A stretch of 64,000 bases of DNA from Priestia aryabhattai B8W22 (GCF_000956595.1 NZ_JYOO01000008.1:102244-166243), one strand, 5' to 3'; positions 7,682 to 16,960 are shown, counted from the first letter of the stretch. A program made the numbers and translations. The notes: generated by a model not told the origin, from the letters alone.

Positions 7682-9287
7682 ATGAACATACTACAAAAAA
7701 GAACGGCTTTTATCGTAATGGCTGCTTTTCTTTTAGCATTTGTTTTCAGTATCGTTTCACTATCACACTATAAAGGAGAAGAACATTTATTTTCGATTCA
7801 AGAAAGTCATCAGTTAAAAAAGATTACGAATGGTATATCTGCTCCTGATAATCATTCGAGGGATCATCGTCTTCCTTCAGGAAACGGTCCCGCTTCACCC
7901 AGCAATTCCGGAGAACACGTAACGCCTTTTCATAATCTATCTATGGATAACGGTGCCGGAAGTCAAGGAGCTAATAAAGACTATGAAACGCCGCTCGCTC
8001 TTTATACGGTGGGCTTTTTTATAGCAGCAGCTTTCGTTTACGGATTAGTAAAGAAAAAGAAATGGCATCATTCGATAAGGCATTCTCGCGTTATTTTATG
8101 GTCATTACTTGGCACTGGACTATTTATCCGGATTGCGCTGATTCCGTGGGTAGGCTCTCATATGGATGCGTCGCTTTTCAAAAACTGGGCATCGGTTGCG
8201 GCTAATCATTTTTCAAATTTCTACGCTAAAAGCGGAAGCGATTATCCGCCTTTTTATATTTATATCTTGTTTATCGTTGGGAAAGTTGGCAGTTTACCGG
8301 ATTTTCAGCAGTATTTTTCGCTGTTGATTAAAATTCCGCCTATTTTAGCAGATGTTGTCACATCTTATTTACTCTATCGTTTAGCTCGTAAATACTTGGC
8401 ACCTTCTTTTGCCTATCTGTTAGCAATTGGATATTTATTTAATCCGGCCATTTTAGTTAATTCAACGTTTTGGGGGCAAGTCGATTCATTTTTCACTTTG
8501 CTTATCGTCCTAGCGATTGTAATGATTACGGAAAAAAGAATTTACGCGTCAGCCGTTATTTTTACAGCAGCGGTCTTAATGAAGCCGCAGGCGATTATTA
8601 TCCTGCCCATTTTATTTTTCGAACTCATTCGCCTAAAGCAAGTGAAACATTTCTTCGGAATTGCTTTAACAGCGGCTCTCACTGCTGGGGTGATTTTATT
8701 GCCTTTTTCATCTGGAAAAAGTCCTACGTGGATTATTAATTTATTTTCATCCACCATTGGGGAGTACCCGTATGCTTCTGTTAACGCCTATAACTTTTTT
8801 AGTTTAATCGGCGCAAACTATAAAGACAGCTCTGCAACGCTGCTGTTTTTCAGCTATCATACGTGGGGACTTATTTTTATCGTCGCGACAACTATTTTTT
8901 CTTGGCTTATTTATATAAAAGGACGGAGCTTTAAATACGCCGCTCTTGCAGCGCTTATTCAAATTTCAGGGGTATTTACGTTTTCTTCAAGCATGCATGA
9001 ACGCTACTTATTTCCAGCAGCAGCGCTTGCTTTAGTGGCTTATATTTATTTAAAAGACAAAAACTTGCTTTACTTATCCCTTGGATTTAGCATCAGTATT
9101 TTTATGAACACTTTTTTTTGTTTTGTACGGTAACAGCAATATGCAAAACAGCACGTCATACCCGTTTTCTATGTTTGCTACGTCTATGCTGAACGTTTTG
9201 CTTGTTATTTATTTAGTAAAAGTTGCTTGGAATTTAAGTCCAAAAAAATACGGTTTTAAAAACGGCATAATACAAAAAGCTCAGTGA
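7682..9287 (+). pseudogene. Gpi18-like mannosyltransferase (GT-C), frameshifted near the 3' end
   Basis: A multi-pass membrane glycosyltransferase: an N-terminal anchor, a low-complexity loop (residues about 35-95), then about ten hydrophobic segments. The motifs STFWGQVDSFF, KPQAIIILPILF and SSMHERYLFPAAAL fit the COG5542 Gpi18-like mannosyltransferase family, which uses polyprenyl-phosphate sugars outside the membrane. In the intact frame the protein ends at a TAA at 9131-9133 (483 aa). Removing one T from the T8 run at 9112-9119 restores a frame that continues (LYGNSNMQNSTSYPFSMF, then another hydrophobic segment) to TGA at 9285-9287. So the last transmembrane segment is lost, through a real indel, a reversible slippage site or a sequencing error. 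Confidence 0.75.
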
Positions 9288-9312
9288 GTATGATTGATCA
9301 CTGAGCTTTTTT
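9274..9312. terminator. Bidirectional terminator
   Basis: An 11-bp stem AAGCTCAGTGA / TCACTGAGCTT with A and T runs on both sides sits between the convergent mannosyltransferase and GNAT genes. The extended mannosyltransferase stop lies inside its left arm. Confidence 0.88.
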
Positions 9313-9730
9313 ACATAACAAGCGACATGCCTGGCGCGTCTTCTTCTCTTTCTTGAAATCCTAATTTTTTATAAAAATGATGCTTTCCTTTTGCTGCAAA
9401 CAGCTGAATCGATTCAATTCCGCTTTCTTGACATTTCGTCAACAGCTCTTGAATAATTTGCTTTCCAAGCCCTTTGTTTTGATATGTGGGATCAACCATC
9501 ACGTCGCAAATAAGCGCTTGATAAATTCCGTCTGAAATCATACGGCCAAATGCAATTAATCGTTCATTGTCATAAATACCGACTCTAAACCAGCTGTTGG
9601 CTGCGGCTTCAAACAGCTGCTCTTTTGTATAATTTCCTTTTTTACTTTTATGTAATCCGCTCGCTTCATGCAGATCAGCAAACTGCTCAAATGGCGGAAC
9701 CTCTTTTTTTATTACGTAAGACACGTTCAT
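9311..9730 (-). CDS. GNAT-family N-acetyltransferase
   Basis: A 139-aa acetyltransferase. The acetyl-CoA binding motif A is VDPTYQNKGLGKQIIQELL, preceded by the beta-strand LICDVMVDP, and a C-terminal motif HHFYKKLGFQERE carries the usual Tyr/Phe pair. The start chosen is the ATG at 9730 with TGAGAGGAGA directly upstream rather than the longer frame to 9775. Substrate unknown. It is a single gene convergent with the mannosyltransferase. Confidence 0.87.
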   Translation of the reverse strand: MNVSYVIKKEVPPFEQFADLHEASGLHKSKKGNYTKEQLFEAAANSWFRVGIYDNERLIAFGRMISDGIYQALICDVMVDPTYQNKGLGKQIIQELLTKCQESGIESIQLFAAKGKHHFYKKLGFQEREEDAPGMSLVM

Positions 9731-9831
9731 TCTCCTCTCAATACCGTTGCTTTCTATATTATATTTATACATCAAAAAGAATAATAATTCAACATTTTTA
9801 TCTAGTTATCTTGTTACCCTTTCTCCAAATA

Positions 9832-9857
9832 AAAAAACTGCCAAACGGCAGTTTTTT
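9832..9857 (-). terminator. Rho-independent terminator
   Basis: Stem AAAAAACTGCC / GGCAGTTTTTT with a 4-nt loop. The stop codon of the small membrane protein gene overlaps the start of the stem. Confidence 0.85.
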
Positions 9858-10053
9858 AGGCTTGTACTGATTTTTTTCGTTTTTTAAGATCAATTCCTGC
9901 AATGATAAGCAAAATGACTCCAATAACAATCATGATTTTACTCACTGTTTCTAGCCACTCCGTTGCGCTTCCAGCAAGTAAAATGGCAAATCCAATGATA
10001 TAAATCGGAAACCCCGCGAGAGCCCAAGGGGATTTCACCTTCTTTCTCTTCAT
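9856..10053 (-). CDS. Small two-helix membrane protein, 65 aa
   Basis: Family not recognised. Strong ribosome binding site AAGGAGGAG about 9 nt before the ATG. A basic N-terminus (MKRKKVKSP) is followed by two hydrophobic helices (about residues 10-28 and 38-54) joined by a short polar turn and a basic C-terminus (KKRKKS), so both ends should be cytoplasmic. It has its own terminator and lies divergent from the APH-like kinase gene. Confidence 0.75.
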   Translation of the reverse strand: MKRKKVKSPWALAGFPIYIIGFAILLAGSATEWLETVSKIMIVIGVILLIIAGIDLKKRKKSVQA

Positions 10054-10145
10054 ATGTAGGATCTCCTCCTTCTTTACAGATTCTATGTAGGCTGTATATG
10101 ATGAGTTTATCAGAAAAAATTGGAAACAACAAAGGAGACAAACGC

Positions 10146-11066
10146 ATGCATACGCTGCCTCAAACGTTTTGTGATACGATTACTCACCTTCACTCTCATA
10201 AAGGCCAAAAGTGGCTAACTGACTTTCCTCAGCTGATTCGCTACTGTGAAGAGCGCTGGCATATCACCATTCACAGTCACTTCCCTCTTTCCTATCACTT
10301 TGTTGCTCCTGCGCGCAAAGCAGATGGAAGCGAACTAGTTGTCAAACTCTTTGTAGAGCCTTCAAAGCTGCTTCATGAGCAAGAAGCACTGACAGCACTA
10401 GCTGGTGAGAACACGGTAAAGGTCGTGGACACCGATGCTGAAAAAGGCGTTTTGCTGCTTGAAAAGCTATCTCCCGGACGCTCGCTTTCCTCTTTATCAA
10501 CTAAAGACGAAGCTGCGTTAATCGCTGCTAGGCTTATGAAATCTCTATGGCGCGTGCCTCACTCGGACTCCACTATCGAAACAGCCGTTAAAAGAGAGAA
10601 ACAGCTTCGAGAGTATACACAAATGTATCCAAGCGGTATTGATTTTCTTTCTTCTGAAACGCTTCAACACGCACTATCCGTTTTCTCTGAATTAAACCGC
10701 ACTTCTCAGCAGCTTTTTCTGCTTCACGGCGATTTGCATCATGATAACATCTTACAGTCTGGTGAAGCGTGGAAAATAATTGATCCAAAAGGGTTAATTG
10801 GAGAAAAAGAGTACGAAATCATCCCTTTTCTTTTAAATCATCTGCCTAAGACAAACGTGGCAGAGACAATTGACCATCGAATCAATATATTTGTACAAGA
10901 ACTGAACGTAAGTAAAAAACGCATCTTACTGTGGGGATACGCTCATTCTGTACTAGCCACGTGCTGGTTAATAGAGGACGAGGACCGCCAAGACACCGCT
11001 TCTTTTTCACGTGCTATAGAAGCATTTCAGCATTTATTTGAGTACTATTACGGGCATAAAAAATAA
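10146..11066 (+). CDS. Aminoglycoside/hydroxyurea phosphotransferase-like kinase (APH(6) type)
   Basis: A 306-aa kinase-fold protein. The catalytic loop is LLHGDLHHDNIL and the metal motif IIDPKGLIGEKEYE, both characteristic of the APH(6)/StrB-hydroxyurea kinase branch; an N-terminal lobe with the ATP-binding lysine is in ELVVKLF. The start is the ATG at 10146 with AAAGGAGA 8 nt upstream, not the earlier in-frame ATG at 10098. Chromosomal members of this family are common in bacilli and most have no proven resistance role, so actual drug resistance should not be assumed. Confidence 0.85.
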   Translation: MHTLPQTFCDTITHLHSHKGQKWLTDFPQLIRYCEERWHITIHSHFPLSYHFVAPARKADGSELVVKLFVEPSKLLHEQEALTALAGENTVKVVDTDAEKGVLLLEKLSPGRSLSSLSTKDEAALIAARLMKSLWRVPHSDSTIETAVKREKQLREYTQMYPSGIDFLSSETLQHALSVFSELNRTSQQLFLLHGDLHHDNILQSGEAWKIIDPKGLIGEKEYEIIPFLLNHLPKTNVAETIDHRINIFVQELNVSKKRILLWGYAHSVLATCWLIEDEDRQDTASFSRAIEAFQHLFEYYYGHKK

Positions 11067-11092
11067 GAGCCGACATTTGGCTCTTATTTTTT
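11059..11092. terminator. Bidirectional terminator
   Basis: An 11-bp stem AAATAAGAGCC / GGCTCTTATTT with a 7-nt loop between the convergent kinase and monooxygenase genes. Confidence 0.9.
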
Positions 11093-12079
11093 GCATTTTT
11101 CTGCGACAAGCTCATATGATTTTAATCGGTCAGCCGGGTCGTGCGTAATGGTGACAAGCATGAGTTCATCCGCTCCGTAGCGTGCTTGAACCTCTTGAAG
11201 GCGCTCATGCACTTCTTCTGGACTTCCGATAATCATGGCTTCTTTCATTTTCTTCATTTTTTTCTCTTCTTCTTCTGTAAGCGGATAGCTGGCCGCTTCT
11301 TCAATAGAAGGCACGCCTTTTGCTTCCATTTTATCCTGCTGAATTTTCCATAGAAGTGAGCTCGTTGCGATGCGATGCGCTTGCTCGGCTGTTTCAGCGC
11401 AAATGACCGATACAGTGACAATCGCATAGGGCTGATCACCGGTCCGTCTTGGCTGAAATGCCTGTTTGTACTGATCAATAATAGCTGAACCGTCTTGTTC
11501 ACTCATAAACTGTCCAAACGTATAGGCCATTCCGTTTCTAGCGGCGAGCTCAGCACTTTTTTTACTTGTGCCAAGAAGCCAAGGTTCGGGAGAGACCGGC
11601 GGCAGCGGCGAAGCTGAAAGCTTTGCGTATTCATGTTCAGCCGGAAATTTATCGTCTAAAAACTGCAGAAGCTCTTCAACAAGTTCAGGCATTTTAAATA
11701 CTTGCTGCAAGAAATTATCCGACAGCGCATTTGTTGCTTCAGCCGATCCACCCGGCGCGCGCCCAATCCCTAAATCAACGCGCCCTGGAAACAGCGTTGC
11801 GAGCATATTATACGTTTCCGCTACTTTATACGGCTTGTAGTGAGGCAGCAGCACCGCTCCCGATCCAATTCGAATTCTATTAGTCTGTGCGCCGATATAG
11901 CCAAGCATCACTTCAGGAGCCGAACAGGCAAGTCCAGACAAATCATGATGCTCTGCAATCCAGTAGCGCTCATAGCCAAGCTTGTCACCCGCTTTGGCCA
12001 GCTGCATCGATGCTTCTAACGCTTCCGCTGGAGTCTGATGGGATGAAACGGGCGATTGGTCGAGTATACTTACTTTCAT
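11084..12079 (-). CDS. LLM-class flavin-dependent oxidoreductase (luciferase-like)
   Basis: A 331-aa bacterial-luciferase-family monooxygenase. It begins MKVSILDQSPVS, has the YERYWIAEHHD segment and IGSGAVLLPHYKPYKVAETYNML, followed by FPGRVDLGIGRAPGG and LLGTSKKSAELAARNGMAYTFG, the hallmark blocks of the FMN-dependent YhbW/YwcH-type subgroup. GTG at 12082 and ATG at 12079 are both possible; the AAGGAGCAG site fits either. Substrate unknown; it likely uses FMNH2 supplied by another enzyme. Confidence 0.88.
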   Translation of the reverse strand: MKVSILDQSPVSSHQTPAEALEASMQLAKAGDKLGYERYWIAEHHDLSGLACSAPEVMLGYIGAQTNRIRIGSGAVLLPHYKPYKVAETYNMLATLFPGRVDLGIGRAPGGSAEATNALSDNFLQQVFKMPELVEELLQFLDDKFPAEHEYAKLSASPLPPVSPEPWLLGTSKKSAELAARNGMAYTFGQFMSEQDGSAIIDQYKQAFQPRRTGDQPYAIVTVSVICAETAEQAHRIATSSLLWKIQQDKMEAKGVPSIEEAASYPLTEEEEKKMKKMKEAMIIGSPEEVHERLQEVQARYGADELMLVTITHDPADRLKSYELVAEKCKK

Positions 12080-12093
12080 CACGCATCTGCTCC

Positions 12094-12378
12094 TTATTCG
12101 TTCACTTCAATTAAACTTAATGAAAAATCCCCTACCTGTCCTTTTTCATATAAATTTGTAAAAGATGTGGAATACTGATGAATCGTCCCTTGAAAATCCA
12201 GATCTTCTTCTGGGACATTTACATGAAAAGTACCTTTATATAACAGTGTAGTAATATGATGATATTCCTCACTCGTTACTTTAAAATCAACTGAAACTTT
12301 TGTTTTGCCTTTTACAATTTCTTGTTCATAGCTGTAAATTTGAATAGGCGTATCATTTAATACAATTTCTTGTACCAC
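12094..12378 (-). CDS. DUF3219 (YkvR-like) protein
   Basis: A 94-aa small acidic protein. The length and the pattern (LND...IQIYSYE, DFKVTSEEYHHITTLLY, YSTSFTNLYEKGQVGDF) fit the DUF3219 family typified by B. subtilis YkvR, whose function is unknown. The start is GTG at 12378 with AAAAAGGAGACG about 8 nt upstream. It ends 14 bp before the monooxygenase gene and may be co-transcribed with it. Confidence 0.7.
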   Translation of the reverse strand: MVQEIVLNDTPIQIYSYEQEIVKGKTKVSVDFKVTSEEYHHITTLLYKGTFHVNVPEEDLDFQGTIHQYSTSFTNLYEKGQVGDFSLSLIEVNE

Positions 12379-12467
12379 GTTAAATCGTCTCCTTTTTTAG
12401 TGCGTATGAAAAATAATAGCACTTGAAGAAGTCATGAGCAAATAAAAGAGCTTCTGGTTGCGCATGC

Positions 12468-12498
12468 AAAAAAAGCATGGCTTTTTGCCATGCTTTTA
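12468..12498 (-). terminator. Rho-independent terminator after dedA
   Basis: Perfect 11-bp stem AAAAGCATGGC / GCCATGCTTTT with a 5-nt loop followed by a T run on the minus strand. Confidence 0.92.
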
Positions 12499-12512
12499 GT
12501 TCAAAAACAATC

Positions 12513-13106
12513 TTATACGCGCTTTGTACGCGTGCGTTTAAATACGAAATAAAGAACAATAATAACAAATGCCGCAACCACAAACGGAAGCGTATATTTG
12601 CTTGCTACGTCTTCAATGTTCGCCCAGTTCTCCCCTAGCTTTCCGCCTAAGTAAATAAATAAAATCGACCAAGGAATCATCGCTAACACGGTTAAAGACG
12701 TAAACTTCCAAAACGGCATTTTAGCAATACCTGCAGGAATCGAAATCGCATGTCGAACGACCGGGACAAAACGAGCAGAGAAAACAACGCCCGCGCCGTA
12801 TTTATTAAACCAGTTTTCCGCAAGATCAATATGCTTATCATGAATAAATAAATACTTGCCGTATTTTTGAAGAAACGGACGTCCTCCGTAGGCTCCAATC
12901 CAATATAAAAACCACTGTGCAATCGTTCCGCCAATAATTCCGGCAATGACTGCTCCAGGAAAACTAATCATGCCTTGAGAAATCATATACCCCCCGTAGG
13001 CTAGTACAATTTCACTTGGAATGATTTCAATCATTAAGCCGAGTGCAATACCTAAATAGCCAAGGCTCGTTAAAAAATCCAAAATACTCGCAACAAATGA
13101 ACTCAC
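12513..13106 (-). CDS. DedA-family membrane protein
   Basis: A 197-aa polytopic membrane protein of the DedA/SNARE-associated family, members of which flip undecaprenyl phosphate or phospholipids. It shows the conserved acidic residue in MIEIIPSEIVLAYGG, the amphipathic re-entrant motif around FGARFVP-like FSARFVPVVRHAISIPAG, and four to five hydrophobic segments. The start is GTG at 13106 preceded by AAGGTGATTAAAG. It is a single gene with its own terminator. Which lipid it handles cannot be told from the sequence. Confidence 0.9.
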   Translation of the reverse strand: MSSFVASILDFLTSLGYLGIALGLMIEIIPSEIVLAYGGYMISQGMISFPGAVIAGIIGGTIAQWFLYWIGAYGGRPFLQKYGKYLFIHDKHIDLAENWFNKYGAGVVFSARFVPVVRHAISIPAGIAKMPFWKFTSLTVLAMIPWSILFIYLGGKLGENWANIEDVASKYTLPFVVAAFVIIVLYFVFKRTRTKRV

Positions 13107-13200
13107 CTTTAATCACCTTACTCATTCTTTAATAATTTTACACTACTACTATATTCCAACCATCAGTATAAAAGGAAACTATGAACTCACTATGAACAGC

Positions 13201-13920
13201 TTACTTCCCTGTTGACTGCCGGTACTTTTTCCGCAGCTCATGCGTATGCAGATCCGCTAGGCGGACCGGAATCGGAAGCTTACTTTCTTTTGAAATAAAA
13301 TGCATCATAAGCTGATACGACATGTCCAAATTAATATAGTTTCCGCACGACAGAAAAATAGGCTTTACTCCTTTAGCTGTCCTTACTACTCTACCATAAA
13401 CTTCATCATCAATCACAATATCTTCATAAGCGCCTGCTGCATCTTCAGGCATAACGTAATCATGTCCCTTGATCTTTAAATAGCTTTTCCCAATTCCAAC
13501 GGTAGGTTTATTAAGAAAAAACGAAGCATGTGTAGCTACTCCCATATGCTCATAGTGCAAATATCCGTTGCCATCAAATAAAAACACGTCGGGCTCTATT
13601 TGAAGTTTTTTAGCCGCTTCAAGAATTAAAGGAAGCTCTCGAAAAGCTAGGAATCCAGGAAGATAAGGAACGGTTACTTCTCCTACACTGTGCACTTTTT
13701 CCACAACGTTTTTCGTCTGATAATCCACCACTACAATGCTGCACGCTCCGTAAGATATGCCGTTTTCTTCCCAATATGCCACATCAACACCAGCACAGTT
13801 ATGTATATGCGTCATTTTGACGCCTGATGTTAAATCAATTTGTGCTTTTAGCTTTTGCTGAAGCGTCCGGCACTCCTCTTTCGTTTGCATCATAAACGTA
13901 TGTATGTACTGAATATCCAT
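13201..13920 (-). CDS. nfi: Endonuclease V (deoxyinosine 3'-endonuclease)
   Basis: A 239-aa DNA repair enzyme that nicks DNA one bond 3' of deaminated bases (deoxyinosine). Active-site blocks are visible: AGVDVAYWEENG (metal Asp), VPYLPGFLAFRE (DNA-binding PYIP-like wedge), VFLFDGNGYLHYEHMGVATHAS (catalytic Asp and the HP-rich loop) and GIGKSYL. The length fits YwqL of B. subtilis. ATG at 13920 follows GAAAGGAATGG. It is a single gene. Confidence 0.92.
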   Translation of the reverse strand: MDIQYIHTFMMQTKEECRTLQQKLKAQIDLTSGVKMTHIHNCAGVDVAYWEENGISYGACSIVVVDYQTKNVVEKVHSVGEVTVPYLPGFLAFRELPLILEAAKKLQIEPDVFLFDGNGYLHYEHMGVATHASFFLNKPTVGIGKSYLKIKGHDYVMPEDAAGAYEDIVIDDEVYGRVVRTAKGVKPIFLSCGNYINLDMSYQLMMHFISKESKLPIPVRLADLHTHELRKKYRQSTGK

Positions 13921-14188
13921 GTTCCATTCCTTTCATTGACTGACTCACCTATTATACAACTATTTTCTAAGAAATTCCTATTCTTTTTTTCACACCTTCT
14001 ATTATAGCGCTGTTTCCTTAATATTTAATTAAAATTCCTATTCGTTTGCGCATTTTTTGTAAACATCACCATGAAAAAATCCCTAGTTTTCTTTACGAAA
14101 TGTCAACGTTTTCTACACACTTCCTCTATATCAGCATCACATTTTTTCGTTACGCTATTTCTATACCAACGCATAGGAGAGAAACGTG

Positions 14189-15064
14189 ATGAAAAAATAT
14201 TTAGCTGGTTTAAGCGCCGTCGCCTTGTTATGCTGTTCAATCGCCTCTTCTGCTTTTGCACGCACGGAAGAAAAACTCACAAATATCGCGCACCGAGGAG
14301 CCTCTGCCTACGCACCTGAAAATACAATGGCTGCTTTTCACCAAGCGCTAGAAATGAATGCGGATTACATTGAACTTGACGTGCAGCAAAGCAAAGACGG
14401 TGTACTCGTTATTATGCATGACCGTACCGTAGACCGAACGACAAACGGAAGCGGACACATTCGAGAGTTAACGTACGCGGAGCTTCAGCGCTTGGACGCA
14501 GGAAGCTGGAAAGGGGATTCTTTTACGAATGAAAAAATTCCAACTCTTTCGCAAGTATTAGATGAATTTCAAGGAAAAATCGGTATATTAATAGAGTTAA
14601 AAGCGCCGGAACTTTATCCTGGAATTGAAAAAAAAGTAGCTTTTGAAATCAACAAGCGACAGCTCGATCACGTTATCATTCAGTCTTTTAACGTTTCATC
14701 CATGAAAAAAATGCATGAGCTTCTCCCAAACGTTCCTATAGGCATACTAACTTCTTCACAGCGAGACGCAAGCCCAAATTCAATCCAGCAATTCGCCGCT
14801 TTTGCCACTTACTTTAACCCGTCTTATGACATCCTAACGCCTGCTCTTATCCACCAAGTCCATTCTGCCGGAATGAAAATATCACCGTGGTCTGGAACCA
14901 AGCGGCTTCCCGCTTCATTTTTGTGGAAAACAAAAAGTGACGGAGTCATTACAAATTATCCTGATGAAGTGAATTGGGTGCAAACATCAAGTGCTATCGG
15001 ACAACAGCTCGAAAAAGGAAGCGCACGCCGAGTAATTACACTTGCCGTCACAATGTGGCCATAG
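14189..15064 (+). CDS. Secreted glycerophosphodiester phosphodiesterase (GDPD)
   Basis: A 291-aa exported enzyme that hydrolyses glycerophosphodiesters to glycerol-3-phosphate and an alcohol. The signal peptide covers residues about 1-25 (cleavage near SAFA). The GDPD TIM barrel shows the catalytic dyad HRGASAYAPENT...H at MHDRTVDRTTNGSG, metal ligands ELDVQ, and ILIELKAPE. GTG at 14186 and ATG at 14189 both follow AGGAGAG; ATG is preferred. In B. subtilis such enzymes are phosphate-starvation genes, but I found no clear Pho box here. The C-terminal 25 residues after the barrel have no recognised motif. Confidence 0.9.
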   Translation: MKKYLAGLSAVALLCCSIASSAFARTEEKLTNIAHRGASAYAPENTMAAFHQALEMNADYIELDVQQSKDGVLVIMHDRTVDRTTNGSGHIRELTYAELQRLDAGSWKGDSFTNEKIPTLSQVLDEFQGKIGILIELKAPELYPGIEKKVAFEINKRQLDHVIIQSFNVSSMKKMHELLPNVPIGILTSSQRDASPNSIQQFAAFATYFNPSYDILTPALIHQVHSAGMKISPWSGTKRLPASFLWKTKSDGVITNYPDEVNWVQTSSAIGQQLEKGSARRVITLAVTMWP

Positions 15065-15098
15065 TTCCTGTAATCTTTTACTAGTAACCTCGTCTTCC

Positions 15099-15614
15099 TT
15101 ACTGCCTTTTTAACGCTTCAATACGTTTGATTTCACTGAAATACCGAAAGTTCCCTTTAAAACATCTCTCCATCGTTTTAAAAAACTGCTCCGCTCCTCC
15201 TAACACCACCATAAAAAAGTCTTGTTTTGGAAGCACTGCTTTTACGGGAGGAGATGTATGCAAGGTATACAGTACAAACTGTTCAGAAGCCGATTTTAAG
15301 GTTAATACTAACGGTTGATCTGGAAAATTCATCTCTCCATACCCGGTCTCTTTTAAACTCTCCATTGCATCCAACAAATAAAGCCACATCCTATCTATAA
15401 CATCCCATGCAGATACATCAAGAAGCGGCTCACCGTAGTATTCAAGCTTAATAGCTCCTTCAAGACAAGTAAAATCAAGCTGATTACCGTAACGAATGAG
15501 TTCTTCTTCGTTTGATATATCGATAAAATAGTGCGATTCCTTTTCATATAGAGATGATAAATCGGTAATCAAGATACCTGGACGCTTAATTAACGTTTGA
15601 ACACGAAACAACAT
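15099..15614 (-). CDS. Uncharacterised protein at the end of the immunity island, 171 aa
   Basis: No family recognised. It is a soluble, mixed alpha/beta protein without signal peptide, with aromatic-rich segments. It is 24 bp downstream of another unknown gene and lies at the distal end of the long minus-strand immunity array, so by position it may be an immunity or accessory protein. The ATG at 15614 follows ATGGAGGGATA. Function unknown. Confidence 0.6.
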   Translation of the reverse strand: MLFRVQTLIKRPGILITDLSSLYEKESHYFIDISNEEELIRYGNQLDFTCLEGAIKLEYYGEPLLDVSAWDVIDRMWLYLLDAMESLKETGYGEMNFPDQPLVLTLKSASEQFVLYTLHTSPPVKAVLPKQDFFMVVLGGAEQFFKTMERCFKGNFRYFSEIKRIEALKRQ

Positions 15615-15638
15615 TATCCCTCCATGCCCTGTTTGCTT

Positions 15639-16133
15639 TCACAGCTCAAATAAATTTTCTCCGTCCTTATTTACCCAATACTTTTCTATTTTTGGAATCA
15701 AACCTGTAAAGTCTTTATACGTTCCTTTCCAATCGCTTGGAACATATTCTTCAAATGAAGCCGGCTTAGGAAACAGTGAGTAAAACGTCTTTTGATCAAA
15801 ATCCACCAAAAACGAAGGGCTAAAATCTAATACGTCTTCTTCATCTACGCTTTCTATTTTATCTTCAAACAGCTTTAAAAGAGTAGTTGTATCTGCTTGA
15901 TACGACTCTATACGTTTTAAAAAAAGCTCAGCATTTTCATTGCTGAGAACTTCGATCCCTTTTCGTTCAGGTTCGATGTATTCATTAACCGCTGAATCAC
16001 CTTCATTTTCAAAAGCTTGCGCAAACTTCACATAATCCAAATACCATAGCTCTCGGTCAGTCACATACCATTGAAACTGCTTTTTATGTATAACTCCGAC
16101 AATTACGTTTTCAGCATATATAGGTTCTAGCAT
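15639..16133 (-). CDS. Uncharacterised protein of the immunity island, 164 aa
   Basis: No family recognised. Acidic, soluble, and ending in a Trp- and Lys-rich tail (EKYWVNKDGENLFEL). The ribosome binding site is AAGGAGGTCC, 7 nt before the ATG at 16133. Its small acidic composition and location among immunity genes suggest an immunity protein for a lost or distant toxin; this is inference from context only. Confidence 0.6.
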   Translation of the reverse strand: MLEPIYAENVIVGVIHKKQFQWYVTDRELWYLDYVKFAQAFENEGDSAVNEYIEPERKGIEVLSNENAELFLKRIESYQADTTTLLKLFEDKIESVDEEDVLDFSPSFLVDFDQKTFYSLFPKPASFEEYVPSDWKGTYKDFTGLIPKIEKYWVNKDGENLFEL

Positions 16134-16186
16134 GAGGTGGACCTCCTTGCTTTTATTAGCTTTGTAACCTGTTGTATACGATTTAA

Positions 16187-16717
16187 TTAGTCTTCGAGCA
16201 CTCTCTTTTGCACTTTTTCATTCAGCTTTCGTTTTAAATATTCAGCAATTTCTATTTGTCCAAATTCCTTAGCATATCGATACGCATCCATATCCTTGAT
16301 ATTCTCTCCGGTATATTGAACGGAAATATCTATACCTTGATCAACTAGATGTTCAACTACTTCTCTATGACCACCGTAAATTGCTGCAAATAAAGGATTT
16401 CTTTTTGCCAAGCTTACATCTAATTCTGCTCCAGATTGGATTAAGCACTGTACTATTTCTACATGCCCCTCACCTGCTGCCACTCGTAAGGAAGAAGCAT
16501 CAAATATATCACCTTTTATATTTACATCGATTCCTTTATGCACTAGATACTCTACTATTTCCATCTGTCCTTTTTTTGCTGCTATATGCAACCAGCTACC
16601 AAATGGAGTCATGGTGTGTAGAATTGCTTTATTACTACCTATTAATTCTTTGACTGAGTTAATGTCACCACGTTTAATTGCATTTCTTATTGCTTTATTG
16701 ACGCTGTTTTTCTTCAA
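16187..16717 (-). CDS. Ankyrin-repeat immunity-type protein (copy 1)
   Basis: A 176-aa protein of four to five ankyrin repeats: LHIAAKKGQMEIVEYLVHKGIDV, LRVAAGEGHVEIVQCLIQSGAEL, LFAAIYGGHREVVEHLVDQG and a terminal AYRYAKEFGQIEIAEYL are visible as shorter units. The start is TTG at 16717 with AAGGGGGA upstream. It is closely related to the proteins at 20111-20617 and less so to those at 16961 and 18140. Ankyrin proteins are a known immunity class in polymorphic toxin loci, and here they alternate with YezG genes. The partner toxin is unknown. Confidence 0.75.
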   Translation of the reverse strand: MKKNSVNKAIRNAIKRGDINSVKELIGSNKAILHTMTPFGSWLHIAAKKGQMEIVEYLVHKGIDVNIKGDIFDASSLRVAAGEGHVEIVQCLIQSGAELDVSLAKRNPLFAAIYGGHREVVEHLVDQGIDISVQYTGENIKDMDAYRYAKEFGQIEIAEYLKRKLNEKVQKRVLED

Positions 16718-16729
16718 AGCATATCCCCC

Positions 16730-16843
16730 TTAATTTAGTTGCCCTTTATTGCCGTGTTTTAATGTAGACATCTCCCTCAATAATTTAGCTGTTTCTACCG
16801 TTTTTACTTTTAAATAGTTGTGTTCAGTGAACTTCACTGTCAT
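16730..16843 (-). CDS. Short coupled ORF, 37 aa
   Basis: An ATG at 16843 overlaps the TGA that ends the restored frame of the upstream ankyrin gene, which suggests translational coupling, and the reading frame runs 37 codons (begins MTVKFTEHNYLKV, ends KHGNKGQLN). No family recognised. It may be the truncated start of another immunity gene or simply chance coding potential between two ankyrin genes. Confidence 0.3.
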   Translation of the reverse strand: MTVKFTEHNYLKVKTVETAKLLREMSTLKHGNKGQLN

Positions 16844-16960
16844 ACTTGTAGTTCTTTTAACACTTTTGTTCGCAGATCATTCACTGTTTTTCTATTCGTA
16901 TCATCATTTAATAAAGAAGTTAATCTTTCTATGTAACTATTCGCATTCTCTATACATCTT

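Noticed and set aside
10146..11066. Calling the APH-like kinase an antibiotic resistance gene
   Set aside because: Kinase motifs are clear but substrate specificity cannot be read, and such genes are common in chromosomes of non-resistant bacilli.
12380..12583. 67-codon minus-strand frame between dedA and the DUF3219 gene
   Set aside because: It runs through the dedA terminator and overlaps the dedA 3' end in another frame.
14071..14319. 82-codon plus-strand frame overlapping the glycerophosphodiesterase start
   Set aside because: Wrong frame for the signal peptide and no ribosome binding site.
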